Shown: positions 42,182-51,864, counted from the stretch's first letter. The stretch: 56,993 nucleotides of DNA from JBOFSR01 sp051651645 (GCA_051651645.1 JBOFSR010000016.1:1-56993); one strand, 5' to 3'. Numbers and translations are program-made. The notes: a model not told the origin generated them from the letters alone.

Positions 42182-43669
42182 TTAGCGAATATTAAAGTAA
42201 AATTTTTTCAAGTAGGTCACTCGCTCTTGAGCATCTTTCCACAAAAGGCTTGCAGGATACATTTTCATCAAGGTTTCATAGGAGTTGAGAGCTGAGCGAA
42301 TATTACGTATTTCTGATGGTTGTTCGTAGAGTTGTCCTCTTAAGAACCAAGCTTCATCTAGTTTTGATTCCGCTTGCTGTAAAAAAATATCGAGGTGCTG
42401 TACTGCTTCTGCAATATTACCTGTTTTTTGTGCATTCTTTGCTTTGCTTAAAAGCTCTGCTGTTGAAATAAGAGGTTCGGGGATGGAAGTGAGTGGCTCA
42501 GCGACCGCAACAATTTGTTCAGTAATTAATGGAAGCTCTTCTTGTGTTGAAGAGCGTGCAGTTTGGAGATTTTCAGCGGTTTTGTTTTGAAGAGGATTCT
42601 TTGTTTGTGTCGTTTCATTCTTTTGCTGATCCTGCAGAGGATTTTTCTTTGGTGGTACTGATGCAAGCTCTGTTTGTTGTAAAACCTGTTGCGGTAAGTT
42701 TTCTTGTGTTATGTCCGCTTGTGGGGAATTTATTTTTGGTAGCGGTGTTTTATCATACGCAACAAATTTTTCAAAATCTGGGGCAATTTTTCTATCTTTG
42801 CCAACATGTGAAACAGGCTCGATAATCACCTCAAGAAAATCATCAATATAATTTCCTTTGAGTAGGTCTTGCTTGTAAAAATGCACAATCGTTTTACCAC
42901 TATCGGTGCCACGCAGAGTAAATAATGTATTGTCATTATTAATTTGGCGTTCAATAAAACGCAGGATATTGACAGCTTTTTTTTCGCCTAAAAAGACCCA
43001 GCCACTGCCAGGGTAAACAACATCGAGCATTTGATTTTTTGCAAGGGTTACGCTTCGTGATGGCGTTATGTTGCTCAATTCATCGTCTTTTATAAAGCCT
43101 GTTGAGTTTTCACGAATATATGGCAAGGGCAAGTCATTTTCCCAAATACTATTAGCTGGCTCAGCAACTGCCACTTTTTCGTCCTTCGCTTTTTCACTAT
43201 TTTCAGTAGAAGGTTTTTCCGCCTTTTTTGCTTCCGTTGGCTGATTTTCCACCATTGTTTCGTGTGCGATTTCTTGGGAGTCTTGCTCAAGCGTTTCTGT
43301 CTCCTCTAGTGCGACAGCTCCTTCTTGTTCTACGGTTTCTGCAAGTTTGCCGTCATTTGTTTCAATGGCTTGCTGTTGATTTTGATCTAACGCTAGATCA
43401 GGCTCTGGCGTCATATTTTGCTCTACGGCAAGAGGAGGCTCTTCTCTGATTTTCTCTTCAGCTGTATGATTTTGCGCTATTTCTTTATGAGCATCAATTT
43501 TGCTCGATGAATTTTCTTCGGTATCTTGACTCTCAGAAGGCATCTGGCTAGCAAAGTGTTGATTTGGTACCGCTGGTGTTTGCGGAATTTCTTTTGTCGT
43601 TTTGCATGAAAAAATGGTCACACTGAACAAAGCGAGTAGAGTGCATAAAAAAGAAAGATTTATTTTCAA
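42182..43669 (-). CDS. Lipoprotein with low-complexity middle and C-terminal TPR
   Basis: This 495-residue protein starts at TTG, which overlaps the TGA stop of the upstream gene (TTGA) and follows GGAG. The signal ends in the lipobox IFSC (Cys22). Residues 30-190 are rich in Glu, Gln, Pro and Thr and look unstructured. Residues 190-300 form a beta-rich domain (GSGWVFLGE, then FTLRGTDSGKTIVHF). A second Gln/Pro-rich linker leads to about two TPR units (410-490). It may be anchored in a membrane leaflet with the TPR part binding an envelope partner. The exact role is unknown. Confidence 0.7.
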   Translation of the reverse strand: MKINLSFLCTLLALFSVTIFSCKTTKEIPQTPAVPNQHFASQMPSESQDTEENSSSKIDAHKEIAQNHTAEEKIREEPPLAVEQNMTPEPDLALDQNQQQAIETNDGKLAETVEQEGAVALEETETLEQDSQEIAHETMVENQPTEAKKAEKPSTENSEKAKDEKVAVAEPANSIWENDLPLPYIRENSTGFIKDDELSNITPSRSVTLAKNQMLDVVYPGSGWVFLGEKKAVNILRFIERQINNDNTLFTLRGTDSGKTIVHFYKQDLLKGNYIDDFLEVIIEPVSHVGKDRKIAPDFEKFVAYDKTPLPKINSPQADITQENLPQQVLQQTELASVPPKKNPLQDQQKNETTQTKNPLQNKTAENLQTARSSTQEELPLITEQIVAVAEPLTSIPEPLISTAELLSKAKNAQKTGNIAEAVQHLDIFLQQAESKLDEAWFLRGQLYEQPSEIRNIRSALNSYETLMKMYPASLLWKDAQERVTYLKKFYFNIR

Positions 43670-44082
43670 GGAACATCTCCTAATATATCATTGATTAACG
43701 TAGCGTTTGCGTTTTTAAGCTCTTCTACCATCGTTCCATTGGGAGGCACAAACCATTCCTTTGCTTCTTTTTCATCCCAGTGAGTTTTTGGCTCAAAGTG
43801 ATAGGCGTATCCCGTGGTAATTCCTGGTTCCTCTGGCGGCATTAAATCATCTACCAATGGTTTAATAGGCTTTTCAGGCACGCTTAGAATTGCTTGCTTT
43901 TGTGGTTGATCAGTCGGGGTGATTATATAGAAAAGCAAGGCGAGGGCGATACTTCCTGCAAAAATACTCATGGCTAAGATTTTATGTTCTTTTATGGCAT
44001 GAGTAAGATTTGTAATCGCTGTGTGAAGAGCATTAAGAAAGGAATGAAAAAATTTTTCAAGCTTTTCCAATAAGGAAGTCAT
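43666..44082 (-). CDS. Small single-span membrane protein paired with the lipoprotein
   Basis: This protein has about 138 residues from the ATG at 44082. An ATG three codons upstream (44091) lies inside the -10 box of the promoter, and longer in-frame starts lie beyond it. A helical N terminus (LLEKLEKFFHSFLNAL) is followed by one membrane span (about 34-54) and a Pro-rich tail. The stop overlaps the next gene's TTG start, so the two proteins are likely made together. I do not recognise a family; a structural partner of the lipoprotein is an inference from coupling. Confidence 0.6.
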   Translation of the reverse strand: MTSLLEKLEKFFHSFLNALHTAITNLTHAIKEHKILAMSIFAGSIALALLFYIITPTDQPQKQAILSVPEKPIKPLVDDLMPPEEPGITTGYAYHFEPKTHWDEKEAKEWFVPPNGTMVEELKNANATLINDILGDVP

Positions 44083-44089
44083 ACTATCC

Positions 44090-44118
44090 ATTATTAATAA
44101 TTTATTCTGATTTGTCAA
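44090..44118 (-). promoter_or_regulatory. Promoter of the membrane protein/lipoprotein pair
   Basis: On the minus strand, a perfect TTGACA (44118-44113) and AATAAT (44095-44090) are 17 bp apart. The predicted start is 44083, one base before the ATG at 44082, so the transcript is near-leaderless. Confidence 0.6.
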
Positions 44119-44303
44119 TAATGAATAGAATGTTGTACAATCCAGTACAAATGAGGTATTCCAAAAAAGTTTTCCTCTCATGGTTGTTCACGAGATATTG
44201 AATATTTTTTCTAGTACTATAAAATTAAAATCGCACAATTTTTTACGACATCAGTATTTTAAGTATCAAATAAATTACTATCAATCATTTATACAAGAAA
44301 AGT

Positions 44304-46343
44304 CTACTCCAATGGAGGAAAATATGCCGTCTCAACTCTTCCAGAGCGGTTAAGCAAATACAATTCTACTTCGACAGGCAAAAAAGATCGCCCAAAGTCA
44401 GTGGGAAGATTTGACGTATAGCTAAGTTGATAAACGCCAATTGGTGCACTTATAATATCACTAATAATAGATTTTATGCCTTCTGGACGATAAACAAAAT
44501 ACTGAAAACCCTTTGTTTGCTTGGTCAAATAATCAATTTCTGGTGCAAATTGATCATAATTTAGGCTAATAGTTACAAATCCAATACCATTATTATTCAA
44601 AAAAGAACTGATATCAACTAATCCATATTTTGTGAATGAAAAAGGGGATGTATTATTGTTTGTCAAGAAAATGATCGCACGCTTTTTTTCACCTTGCATT
44701 AAAACATTGCCAGACAATCGAATAGCGTCATCAAGAGCAACTAACTCCGAGTACCGTGTCTTCAAATTATCAACAGTGAAGTTCAAAAGCTGTTGTGGAC
44801 TGCCTGCAATTTCAATGCTAGGAATACTACCTGCAGAGACAACTCGAATTGTGCCTCGTCCATTCATAAGTGAGGCGATTTCCTGTATGGTCGTTCCGAT
44901 TTGGCTTGCATACTGCTCCATTCCCATTGAGCGATCAACTAAAATAGTAATATCACACAGATCGCTATAGTAAGCAGAGGATGCAAGATTTTGATTTGAA
45001 ACAACTTGGCGATTTTCAGTTAATAAAAAATTCTCATTTTGGAGACCAACAATTGGAGTGCCATCTTTGCTTTCAACACGCAAGTCAATCGTCACTTTGG
45101 GGAAAGAATCCGACACAACGCGATCAACTTGCACAAAAAATCCACTAATCAGCTCAGAGACTTTTGACATTACATAGATTTCATTTGACTTGAAATCCGT
45201 CACTACAAGATTGCCGTTAATATCTGCCGTTGCACTTGTTATGCGAGAAATCCCCTTGCCTGTATTTGATATTTCCGTCACCGTCCCTTCATGTACATTG
45301 ACGGCAAAAACCTTATTTGAGTCGGCAACAAGCAAATAATCATTCCATATTTTCATTGATTCAGGCCGATGAAAGGATTTCTCAGGCAACAAACTATCAA
45401 TATAGTTCCCCGCGGTGTCAAAAATAAAAATTGTGCCAAAAACTGCATCAGCAACATAAACAATGTCATCAATTACGGAAATTCCCGTTGGTGCAATAAA
45501 GCCCTCAAAAAAATCCGTTTTTTGACCAAAGGAAAAAAGTGTTTCGCCCATGCTATCAAAAACAACGACGCGAGCATTGCCAAAATCCGTAACAAAAATA
45601 TTATCAGAAGAGTCTTTAGCCAAAAACTGAGGGCCGAGCAACTGGCCATCATCAATTCCACGCATTCCAATATAGCGAAGAAAGTCGCCATCTTTTGTAA
45701 GCAATGAAAGTCTATCTCCTGCAAATTCAGAAATGACGAGCTGTCCGTTTGTTTGCTCTAAAATATCGAGCGGTCGATCAAATCCATTCAAAGGCCCCCG
45801 AGATCGAATACGAATATTGCCATTGACATCAAACTGCAATAGCTCATTTGAGCCGTATGCGAGCACCCAAAAATGCCCGTTTTGCAGTGGCAAGGTAGAA
45901 ATCGGTTGACTAAAATAGAGTTGCTTTTCAATTTTTCCCGCAAAAGTGCCTGCCTCAACAAAGCGAATATCACTCAGCAAATTTGACGATGGGATGCGCC
46001 GTTCACGAAGCAAGTCCGTTTTACTCTGTAAGATTGTTCCACCATAACCATTTTGCAAGGCTAAATCCCAGTACTGCAGTGCCGTTCCTTCAATACCCGA
46101 GCGATAATAGGCGTTGCCAAGCCAATCAAGAATGAGACTTTCGTTGGGCATATACGAAAGAGAGCGCTCAAAAAGCACGATTGCGTCATTAAAAGAGCCA
46201 CGATAAAAGGCCTGAACCCCTCTACGAAACTCTTCTTGCGCCAAGCCACTTTCTGCCGTTGCTGACTGTATTTGCGAGGAAACAGAAACAAACGAAAAGA
46301 AAAATATTATCGCTAAAAAAACTCGCAAAATATTTTTTTCCAT
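44304..46343 (-). CDS. Exported TPR - NHL beta-propeller - VWA protein
   Basis: This 679-residue secreted protein has a signal peptide (hydrophobic 7-22). TPR repeats follow (about 35-110: AFYRGSFNDAIVLFERSL). A six-bladed NHL-type propeller comes next (about 120-400; blades with ILEQTNGQLVISEFAGDRLS, IFVTDFGNARVVVFD, VYVADAVFGTIFIFD). It ends with a VWA domain (about 460-640) whose metal-site motif reads DRSMG rather than DxSxS. It probably scaffolds protein contacts in the periplasm or at the surface. The start overlaps the stop of the upstream TPR gene (TAATG), so the two are coupled. Confidence 0.78.
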   Translation of the reverse strand: MEKNILRVFLAIIFFFSFVSVSSQIQSATAESGLAQEEFRRGVQAFYRGSFNDAIVLFERSLSYMPNESLILDWLGNAYYRSGIEGTALQYWDLALQNGYGGTILQSKTDLLRERRIPSSNLLSDIRFVEAGTFAGKIEKQLYFSQPISTLPLQNGHFWVLAYGSNELLQFDVNGNIRIRSRGPLNGFDRPLDILEQTNGQLVISEFAGDRLSLLTKDGDFLRYIGMRGIDDGQLLGPQFLAKDSSDNIFVTDFGNARVVVFDSMGETLFSFGQKTDFFEGFIAPTGISVIDDIVYVADAVFGTIFIFDTAGNYIDSLLPEKSFHRPESMKIWNDYLLVADSNKVFAVNVHEGTVTEISNTGKGISRITSATADINGNLVVTDFKSNEIYVMSKVSELISGFFVQVDRVVSDSFPKVTIDLRVESKDGTPIVGLQNENFLLTENRQVVSNQNLASSAYYSDLCDITILVDRSMGMEQYASQIGTTIQEIASLMNGRGTIRVVSAGSIPSIEIAGSPQQLLNFTVDNLKTRYSELVALDDAIRLSGNVLMQGEKKRAIIFLTNNNTSPFSFTKYGLVDISSFLNNNGIGFVTISLNYDQFAPEIDYLTKQTKGFQYFVYRPEGIKSIISDIISAPIGVYQLSYTSNLPTDFGRSFLPVEVELYLLNRSGRVETAYFPPLE

Positions 46344-47059
46344 TATCGGTTCTCCAATTTTGAGAGTGATTTTTCTTCTCGATTACTTGCTAACTGTTTA
46401 TTAATTTGTGAAAAATGATCTTCGATCTCTTTGTTGCCAGGCAAAGCATTGCGTGCCCTTTTAACAAATTGGTGAGCCTCTTTAGTTAAACCAAGTTTAT
46501 GGTATGCCCAGCCAAGAGAGTCCAAATAGGCAGGGGAATTAGGTTGCTGCTCAAGTGCTTTTTTGATAAGAGAAAAAGCCTTTGTAATTTCTTGCCCCGC
46601 AGAGATTAAAACGTAGCCCAAGCCATTTAATGCGGTGGCATGATTTGCATCAATCGACAAAGCCTTCTCGTAAAGTTTGATAGCCTTATCTAAATCCTTT
46701 TGCGTCCATGCAGAATACGCCATTGTACAAAAAACATTAGCTGTTTGGCAGCCCGTTTCAAGCAACTTACGCAACTCAAAATCAGCAAGCCGAATTCGTC
46801 CTGTCTGTGTGTAAAGCACGGCAAGAATTAGCCTGCACTGATGCACGCGTTGAATGTCATCGCAGGAAGTAACAACTTGCTCATAATATGTCAAAGCATC
46901 CTCAAACTTTTCAAGCTGAGTAAAGCACAAAGCTGAATAGTATGCAATTTCAGCACTTGTTTGCGGAGAATCAGAATGAAGAGCCAAAAGCGTTTTTAAT
47001 GCGTCGTGATAATTGCGAATATGATAAAGTTTTATGCCTTCTTGTAATTTATCAGTCAT
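46343..47059 (-). CDS. TPR-repeat protein
   Basis: This 238-residue protein is made almost wholly of about six TPR units, without signal peptide or membrane span. Clear units include AEIAYYSALCFTQLEKFEDA, DKAIKLYEKALSIDANHATA and SPAYLDSLGWAYHKLGLTKE. It probably serves as a cytoplasmic adaptor. It is preceded by a strong GGGAGGG site 17 nt after surE, and its last codons carry the ribosome site of the NHL-VWA gene. The three genes therefore form an operon surE-TPR-NHL/VWA. The partner is unknown. Confidence 0.8.
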   Translation of the reverse strand: MTDKLQEGIKLYHIRNYHDALKTLLALHSDSPQTSAEIAYYSALCFTQLEKFEDALTYYEQVVTSCDDIQRVHQCRLILAVLYTQTGRIRLADFELRKLLETGCQTANVFCTMAYSAWTQKDLDKAIKLYEKALSIDANHATALNGLGYVLISAGQEITKAFSLIKKALEQQPNSPAYLDSLGWAYHKLGLTKEAHQFVKRARNALPGNKEIEDHFSQINKQLASNREEKSLSKLENR

Positions 47060-47076
47060 AAGCCCTCCCTTTATTG

Positions 47077-47814
47077 TTACACTTTTAAGCTTATATGTTC
47101 AAAGTCGCCATAATGCAAGGCAGAAGGCTGTGCGCGAACAGGCGTAATTGAAACAAATCCTTTTTTGATAGTATTAAAATCAGAAAAATCATCACCCTGC
47201 GTATGAATCTTTCCGCCTTCAAAAAACGTATACGTGTTTTTATTGGGTGCACTGTATGAATGCAAAACATCCGTATATTCTCGATATGAAAGATTTGTAA
47301 ACCGACAGCCTTGAAACTCGCCAGAGGGTGTATTAATATTCAAAAAAACGTCTTTTTGATGCAAGCCCACCAGCTCATCCAAATTATTTTTTATAAATTC
47401 TGCCGTTGGAGTATAATCCCACTCGTTATTTGGACTTGACAAACTAACAGCGATTGAAGGAATGCCATACAGACATGCTTGGCGTGCCCCCGCTGCCGTC
47501 CCTGAAAAAAGCACGTCTGTACCGATATTTCCGCCTTCATTAATTCCTGAAATGACTATATCTGGAGCATTCTCCATAACGGATTTTATGCCAACCATTA
47601 CGCAATCAGCAGGCAAGCCAGAGCAAGAAAAGATTTGCGTATCAATTTTTTTTATTGTAAGCGGATTAAACATGGTAATCCCATGCGAAACAGCCGAACG
47701 ATTTCTATCAGGAGCAATCATCCATACCTCAGCAACTTTTGAAAGTTCCCGTGCCAAAACATGAATGCCATCGCAATCCAACCCATCGTCATTAGTTAAT
47801 AAAATTTTCTTCAT
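47077..47814 (-). CDS. surE: 5'/3'-nucleotidase SurE
   Basis: This metal-dependent survival protein acts on nucleoside monophosphates. It begins MKKILLTNDDG with the metal pair Asp8-Asp9, then shows MIAPDRNRSAVSHGIT with the metal-binding Ser and SGINEGGNIG with the metal-binding Asn. All are in the usual positions for a roughly 245-residue SurE. An in-frame TTG 18 nt upstream gives a longer version, but the ATG at 47814 gives the conserved N terminus. It is the first gene of an operon with the TPR and NHL-VWA genes. An extended -10 (TGGTATAAA) ends 4 nt before the ATG. Confidence 0.92.
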   Translation of the reverse strand: MKKILLTNDDGLDCDGIHVLARELSKVAEVWMIAPDRNRSAVSHGITMFNPLTIKKIDTQIFSCSGLPADCVMVGIKSVMENAPDIVISGINEGGNIGTDVLFSGTAAGARQACLYGIPSIAVSLSSPNNEWDYTPTAEFIKNNLDELVGLHQKDVFLNINTPSGEFQGCRFTNLSYREYTDVLHSYSAPNKNTYTFFEGGKIHTQGDDFSDFNTIKKGFVSITPVRAQPSALHYGDFEHISLKV

Positions 47815-47890
47815 ATTATTTATACCAATCAATTTAATTGACTAGCTTTCCTTAAAATGGCATTTTAAATTTTTGTACAATTTGAAATAC

Positions 47891-47919
47891 TTGCTTCTTA
47901 TACAAAAAATCATTACAAT
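47891..47919 (+). promoter_or_regulatory. lnt promoter, near-leaderless
   Basis: TTGCTT (47891-47896) and TACAAT (47914-47919) are separated by 17 bp. The predicted start near 47926 leaves only about 3 nt before the ATG, and no ribosome site is present. Confidence 0.45.
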
Positions 47920-47928
47920 AATAACCTA

Positions 47929-49575
47929 ATGAAAAAAAAATTACAAGTTTTTTATGCTTTTTTTTCTGGTATAATGCTTTCAGCAGGCATTGCCAATGAA
48001 ATATTACCCTTTGGCTCCCCTTTTATAGGACTTTTTAGCCTTGTTCCACTGTATTTTGCCCTTCGGAATGCAAAATCCTTTAGAGAATCAGGGCTCGTTG
48101 TTAGCATCCAAGTGATGATTGTACACATTTGCTCAAGTTTTTGGCTGGGATATTTCAGAAATTTTGCAATTTTTACTCTGTGGGCATCGGCGTTTGCATA
48201 CGGACTGTGGGCGTATTTTATTGGCCAATGGATCCATCTTACGTTTAGAAACTACCACGGACAAAAAATATCAGACTTACAAGAATTTGCAGGAATAAAC
48301 GCAAATCACCTAATCAAACGCATTTTTGGCTTTTGTGCAATATGGACTTTATGGGAATTTAGCAAGTCAGTAGGATTTTTAGGCTATCCTTGGGGAACCG
48401 TTCTCATGACAGCGTACAAATGGCCGCTAATCACCCAAATTGTTGATATAACTGGCACGTGGGGACTAAGCTTTTTATTTTCATTATTTTCCGCAATTTT
48501 TGCCGAGGGGCTATATTTACTTCCCAAGCAGTTTTTAAAAAATCGAAATATCGTACTTTCAACGTATGCCAAAATTGCAAGCTTTTGTTTTTTGCTTTTT
48601 ACCGCTAGCCTTTTATACGGCATTTTCCAATATACAAAAAATCGCGTTCCCATTGCAACAATGAACACCGTCATCGTTCAGCACAATGGCGATTCGTGGT
48701 CGTCAAATGGTGCAACACAAAGCATTTTGACCTCGCAAGAATTAACGGAAAAAGCGATTGCAAAGGCAAATATTCAGCCTGATTTAGTTGTGTGGAGCGA
48801 GTCAGTTTTATCAAATGCGTTTCCTTATGCAACAGACACTTACGATGTCTTTCCATTCGAAAGCCCTTTGTTTCCCTTTATACGAAAAATTAATGCACCT
48901 TTCATCATTGGAGGGCCTGTTGTTAGCAATGCCGAAGAAGGACTCGTTCATAATTCAGCAAATTATTTTAACAAAGACAGTGAATGGCTTGGATATTACG
49001 GAAAAATTCAGCTCGTTCCCTTTGCCGAGGCGATCCCTTTTGCCGAAAATAAAATTGTCCAAACAATACTCAAAACCTTGGTGGGATTTTCGCGCGGATG
49101 GACACCAGGAAGCGAATACAAAAACTTTTCTGTGCCACTTCAATCAGGGCAGAGTATTGCAATTTCAACGCCAATTTGCTTTGAAGATGCTTTTCCTGAA
49201 ACGTGCAATCGACTTTTCAGTGCAGGCAGCCAAATTTTTGTCAATATCACAAACGATTCATGGTCAAAAACAAATTCAGCCGAATATCAACACTTTGTCA
49301 TAGCGTCCTTTAGAAGCCTCGAACTGAGAAAAACTATGATTCGTGCAACTAACTCGGGGTACTCCGTTGTTATCGATCCTGTTGGAAAAACTTTAGCCGA
49401 TTTGCCTCTTTTTGTTGAGGACAGTATTTTGGTTCCCATTCCAATTTATGAGCGAGTTTATACTTTTTATTTTATTTTTGGTGATTGGTTACCGCTCATC
49501 CTTGTATGGCTGATTTTTGCAGTTACTCTTTTTGATCAACTAAAAAATGCCCCATTTAAGGGAAGAAAAAATTGA
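47929..49575 (+). CDS. lnt: Apolipoprotein N-acyltransferase Lnt
   Basis: This 548-residue inner-membrane enzyme adds the third acyl chain to the N-terminal cysteine of lipoproteins. About six N-terminal spans precede a periplasmic nitrilase-fold domain and a final span. The nitrilase triad is complete: Glu291 (VVWSES), Lys359 (GKIQLVPFAEAIPF) and Cys417 (TPICFEDAFPE). The large number of lipoproteins in the window fits its presence. It overlaps the following bioY-type gene by 4 nt. Confidence 0.93.
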   Translation: MKKKLQVFYAFFSGIMLSAGIANEILPFGSPFIGLFSLVPLYFALRNAKSFRESGLVVSIQVMIVHICSSFWLGYFRNFAIFTLWASAFAYGLWAYFIGQWIHLTFRNYHGQKISDLQEFAGINANHLIKRIFGFCAIWTLWEFSKSVGFLGYPWGTVLMTAYKWPLITQIVDITGTWGLSFLFSLFSAIFAEGLYLLPKQFLKNRNIVLSTYAKIASFCFLLFTASLLYGIFQYTKNRVPIATMNTVIVQHNGDSWSSNGATQSILTSQELTEKAIAKANIQPDLVVWSESVLSNAFPYATDTYDVFPFESPLFPFIRKINAPFIIGGPVVSNAEEGLVHNSANYFNKDSEWLGYYGKIQLVPFAEAIPFAENKIVQTILKTLVGFSRGWTPGSEYKNFSVPLQSGQSIAISTPICFEDAFPETCNRLFSAGSQIFVNITNDSWSKTNSAEYQHFVIASFRSLELRKTMIRATNSGYSVVIDPVGKTLADLPLFVEDSILVPIPIYERVYTFYFIFGDWLPLILVWLIFAVTLFDQLKNAPFKGRKN

Positions 49576-50156
49576 TACACGCTAGTAAATTTCGCTTTAC
49601 CAAGCAATCATTTTTTATTGTAATTTTTGCATGCCTTATTTCGCTAAGCAATTTTCTAACGTTTTCATACGAAGGGATTCAATTTTCTGTGCAACAAATC
49701 TGCATTTTATTAACAGGACTTTTATTAGGCTTTCCGCAAAGCGGTGCGGCAGTTGGTGTTTTTTTTCTTATGGGCATTGCAGGGCTGCCTGTTTTTCCTA
49801 ATTTTAACTCAGGCGTTTATTCACTTTTTTACGGTACACACGCAGGTTATTTAATGGGGTATTTTTTCGCCGCAATTACAGCAAGCTATATGCTACACAA
49901 AAATGAAGCCAAAAAGATACCATTTGTAAAAATATTAACAACAACAATTGCAGCAACGATCATACTTTATGTTTTTGGCATAAATCACATTCAAAAAGAT
50001 CCAAGCAAAACTATTCTTGATGCAATCAATCAAGAACTTAGCGTCGTTCGTCTTATCAGCGAGGGGATACAAACTTTTTTTGTTGCAATCGTGGCCTATT
50101 TTTTGCATCCGCTTTTTCTCCACCACATACACGCTGAAAAAAAACAAGTTCAATAA
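49572..50156 (+). CDS. Second BioY-type biotin transporter
   Basis: This 194-residue membrane protein starts at TTG, which overlaps the TGA stop of lnt (TTGA), with GGAAG about 10 nt upstream. It has five to six spans and BioY landmarks: LLTGLLLGFPQSGAAVGVF, LMGIAGLPVF and a GYLMGYFFAA segment. Compared with the 440-997 protein it differs in most residues and has a longer polar loop before the last span, so the two are not a recent duplication. It may carry biotin with an ECF module, or a related ligand. Coupling with lnt is notable but unexplained. Confidence 0.8.
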   Translation: MIHASKFRFTKQSFFIVIFACLISLSNFLTFSYEGIQFSVQQICILLTGLLLGFPQSGAAVGVFFLMGIAGLPVFPNFNSGVYSLFYGTHAGYLMGYFFAAITASYMLHKNEAKKIPFVKILTTTIAATIILYVFGINHIQKDPSKTILDAINQELSVVRLISEGIQTFFVAIVAYFLHPLFLHHIHAEKKQVQ

Positions 50157-50202
50157 TATTGGCATTCACTGCCTTTTGTGGGTTTGATTGTGCAAAAATC
50201 TC

Positions 50203-51228
50203 TTAAAATAATTCTCCGTTCATTTTTTGCGTCAAAGGGATATTTAAGTGTTCATAAGCCTTTGCCGTTACCATTCGTCCACGTGGCGTGCGTTGAATAA
50301 GCCCTGTTTGAATAAGATATGGCTCGTAGTAATCTTCAAGCGTATCGATAGATTCCCCAATGGAGATAGCCAGAGTTTCTGCACCAACAGGCCCACCGCC
50401 GTAGTTTTCAATTACTGAGCGTAAAATTGTACGATCATGATTTTCAAGACCGAGAGCGTCAATTTGCAATTTATTTAATCCCTGTTTTACAACAGAAAGT
50501 GTAATCGTTCCATCGCCCAACACTTGAGCAAAGTCCCTCATTCGCCGCAAGATACGATTTGCAACGCGAGGCGTTCCTCTTGCACACTGAGCCATAAGGT
50601 TGGCCGCATCGTCTTGTACGACGGTATTCAGTATTTTTGCTGAACGATGAATGACTTGTGAGAGCTCCTGTGCGGAGTAAAACGTAAACCTTTGAACGAT
50701 GCCAAAACGGCTGATAAGGGGGCTTGAAACAGCGCCAGCCTTTGTTGTTGCCCCAACGAGAGTAAACGGAGGAATAGGAATACGCACCGTTCGTGCCGAT
50801 GGGCCTTGTCCAATAATCCAATCAAGCTCAAAATCCTCCATTGCAATATAAAGCATTTCCTCAATTGCAGGTTTTAAGCGGTGAATTTCATCAATAAAAA
50901 AGACGGTACGTTCGGTCACCGTTGAAAGAATTCCCGCAAGATCCTTTGGCTTATCAAGAGCTGGTGCACTCGTTACCTTAAAATCGACGGCAAGCTCATT
51001 TGCGGTAATAAACGCAAGCGTCGTTTTACCAAGCCCTGGAGGGCCAATTAAAAACAAGTGATCAAGGCTCTCGTTTCTGTTCCGTGCTGCCTCAATAAAA
51101 ACAGAAAGATTTTCTTTTATAAGACTTTGCCCAAGAAACTCGCTTAAAAGCTTTGGCCTCAACCCTGGATCGCGCTCATCATCAAACTGAGGAATATCTG
51201 CGTGTAAAAAACTATTTTCGTCTATCAT
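50203..51228 (-). CDS. ruvB: Holliday junction branch-migration ATPase RuvB
   Basis: This 341-residue AAA+ motor drives branch migration with RuvA. It has the N-terminal RPKLLSEFLGQ, Walker A GPPGLGKTT, Walker B FIDEIHRL, sensor I GATTKAG, the arginine finger region SRFGIVQRF, and a C-terminal winged helix (GGPVGAETLAISIGE, TPRGR). The length is typical. It starts 15 nt after the ruvA stop without a ribosome site, which suggests coupling. Confidence 0.96.
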   Translation of the reverse strand: MIDENSFLHADIPQFDDERDPGLRPKLLSEFLGQSLIKENLSVFIEAARNRNESLDHLFLIGPPGLGKTTLAFITANELAVDFKVTSAPALDKPKDLAGILSTVTERTVFFIDEIHRLKPAIEEMLYIAMEDFELDWIIGQGPSARTVRIPIPPFTLVGATTKAGAVSSPLISRFGIVQRFTFYSAQELSQVIHRSAKILNTVVQDDAANLMAQCARGTPRVANRILRRMRDFAQVLGDGTITLSVVKQGLNKLQIDALGLENHDRTILRSVIENYGGGPVGAETLAISIGESIDTLEDYYEPYLIQTGLIQRTPRGRMVTAKAYEHLNIPLTQKMNGELF

Positions 51229-51243
51229 AATTATTTAAGTTGG

Positions 51244-51858
51244 CTAATTTGCAAGTTCCACGATTGCACGACGAAAAAGGAATTCTTCTTGTGCAGCCTT
51301 GCTATCTTTGGGATTAAGCTCTGCTTCTATTTTATGCAATGCTTCCTCGGCAGATTTTTTATCATAGCCCATTTGAACAAGAGCATCGCACACATCTTGC
51401 CATTTGTCAGTACTTTTTTGCGATTTTGACGTCGCCTCTACTAAAGTGAGTTTTCCTTTTAAAGTGAGCAACATTTTTTGTGCCGTTTTTTTGCCAATAC
51501 CAGAAATTGATTCAAGCCGAGAAAGATCTTCACTTTCAAGGGCATTTACCAGCTGCTGCGTATCAATGCTCGAAAGAATTTTGATTGCAGCCTTTGGCCC
51601 AACGCCATCAACCTTCACTAAATCAAAAAACATCGAACGCTCTGCCTCACTTGCAAAGCCAAAAAGTCGCATGCCATCCTCTTTATGGTACAGCCACACA
51701 TACACCCGAGCCTTCGAGCCAACGCACGGAAATACGTCGAGTGAACAATCCGATACAAGAAAATCCCACTCCACAAAACCGAGCTCCTCAGAGCCCGTCT
51801 CTAAATGAAGTGTTTGCGGATTTTTTTTTGTAATTGTTCCATAAAGACTGTTAAACAT
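51244..51858 (-). CDS. ruvA: Holliday junction DNA-binding protein RuvA
   Basis: This 204-residue protein forms the tetramer that holds the Holliday junction open for RuvB. The N-terminal OB fold contains VYVWLYHKEDGMRLFGF. Two helix-hairpin-helix motifs follow (VDGVGPKAAIKIL and ISGIGKKTAQKML), and the small C-terminal domain binds RuvB (YDKKSAEEAL). The ATG is 6 nt after the stop of the upstream flavoprotein gene and lacks a ribosome site, so ruvAB seem to be co-translated behind that gene. RuvC is not in the window. Confidence 0.95.
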   Translation of the reverse strand: MFNSLYGTITKKNPQTLHLETGSEELGFVEWDFLVSDCSLDVFPCVGSKARVYVWLYHKEDGMRLFGFASEAERSMFFDLVKVDGVGPKAAIKILSSIDTQQLVNALESEDLSRLESISGIGKKTAQKMLLTLKGKLTLVEATSKSQKSTDKWQDVCDALVQMGYDKKSAEEALHKIEAELNPKDSKAAQEEFLFRRAIVELAN

Positions 51859-51864
51859 ATCTAA

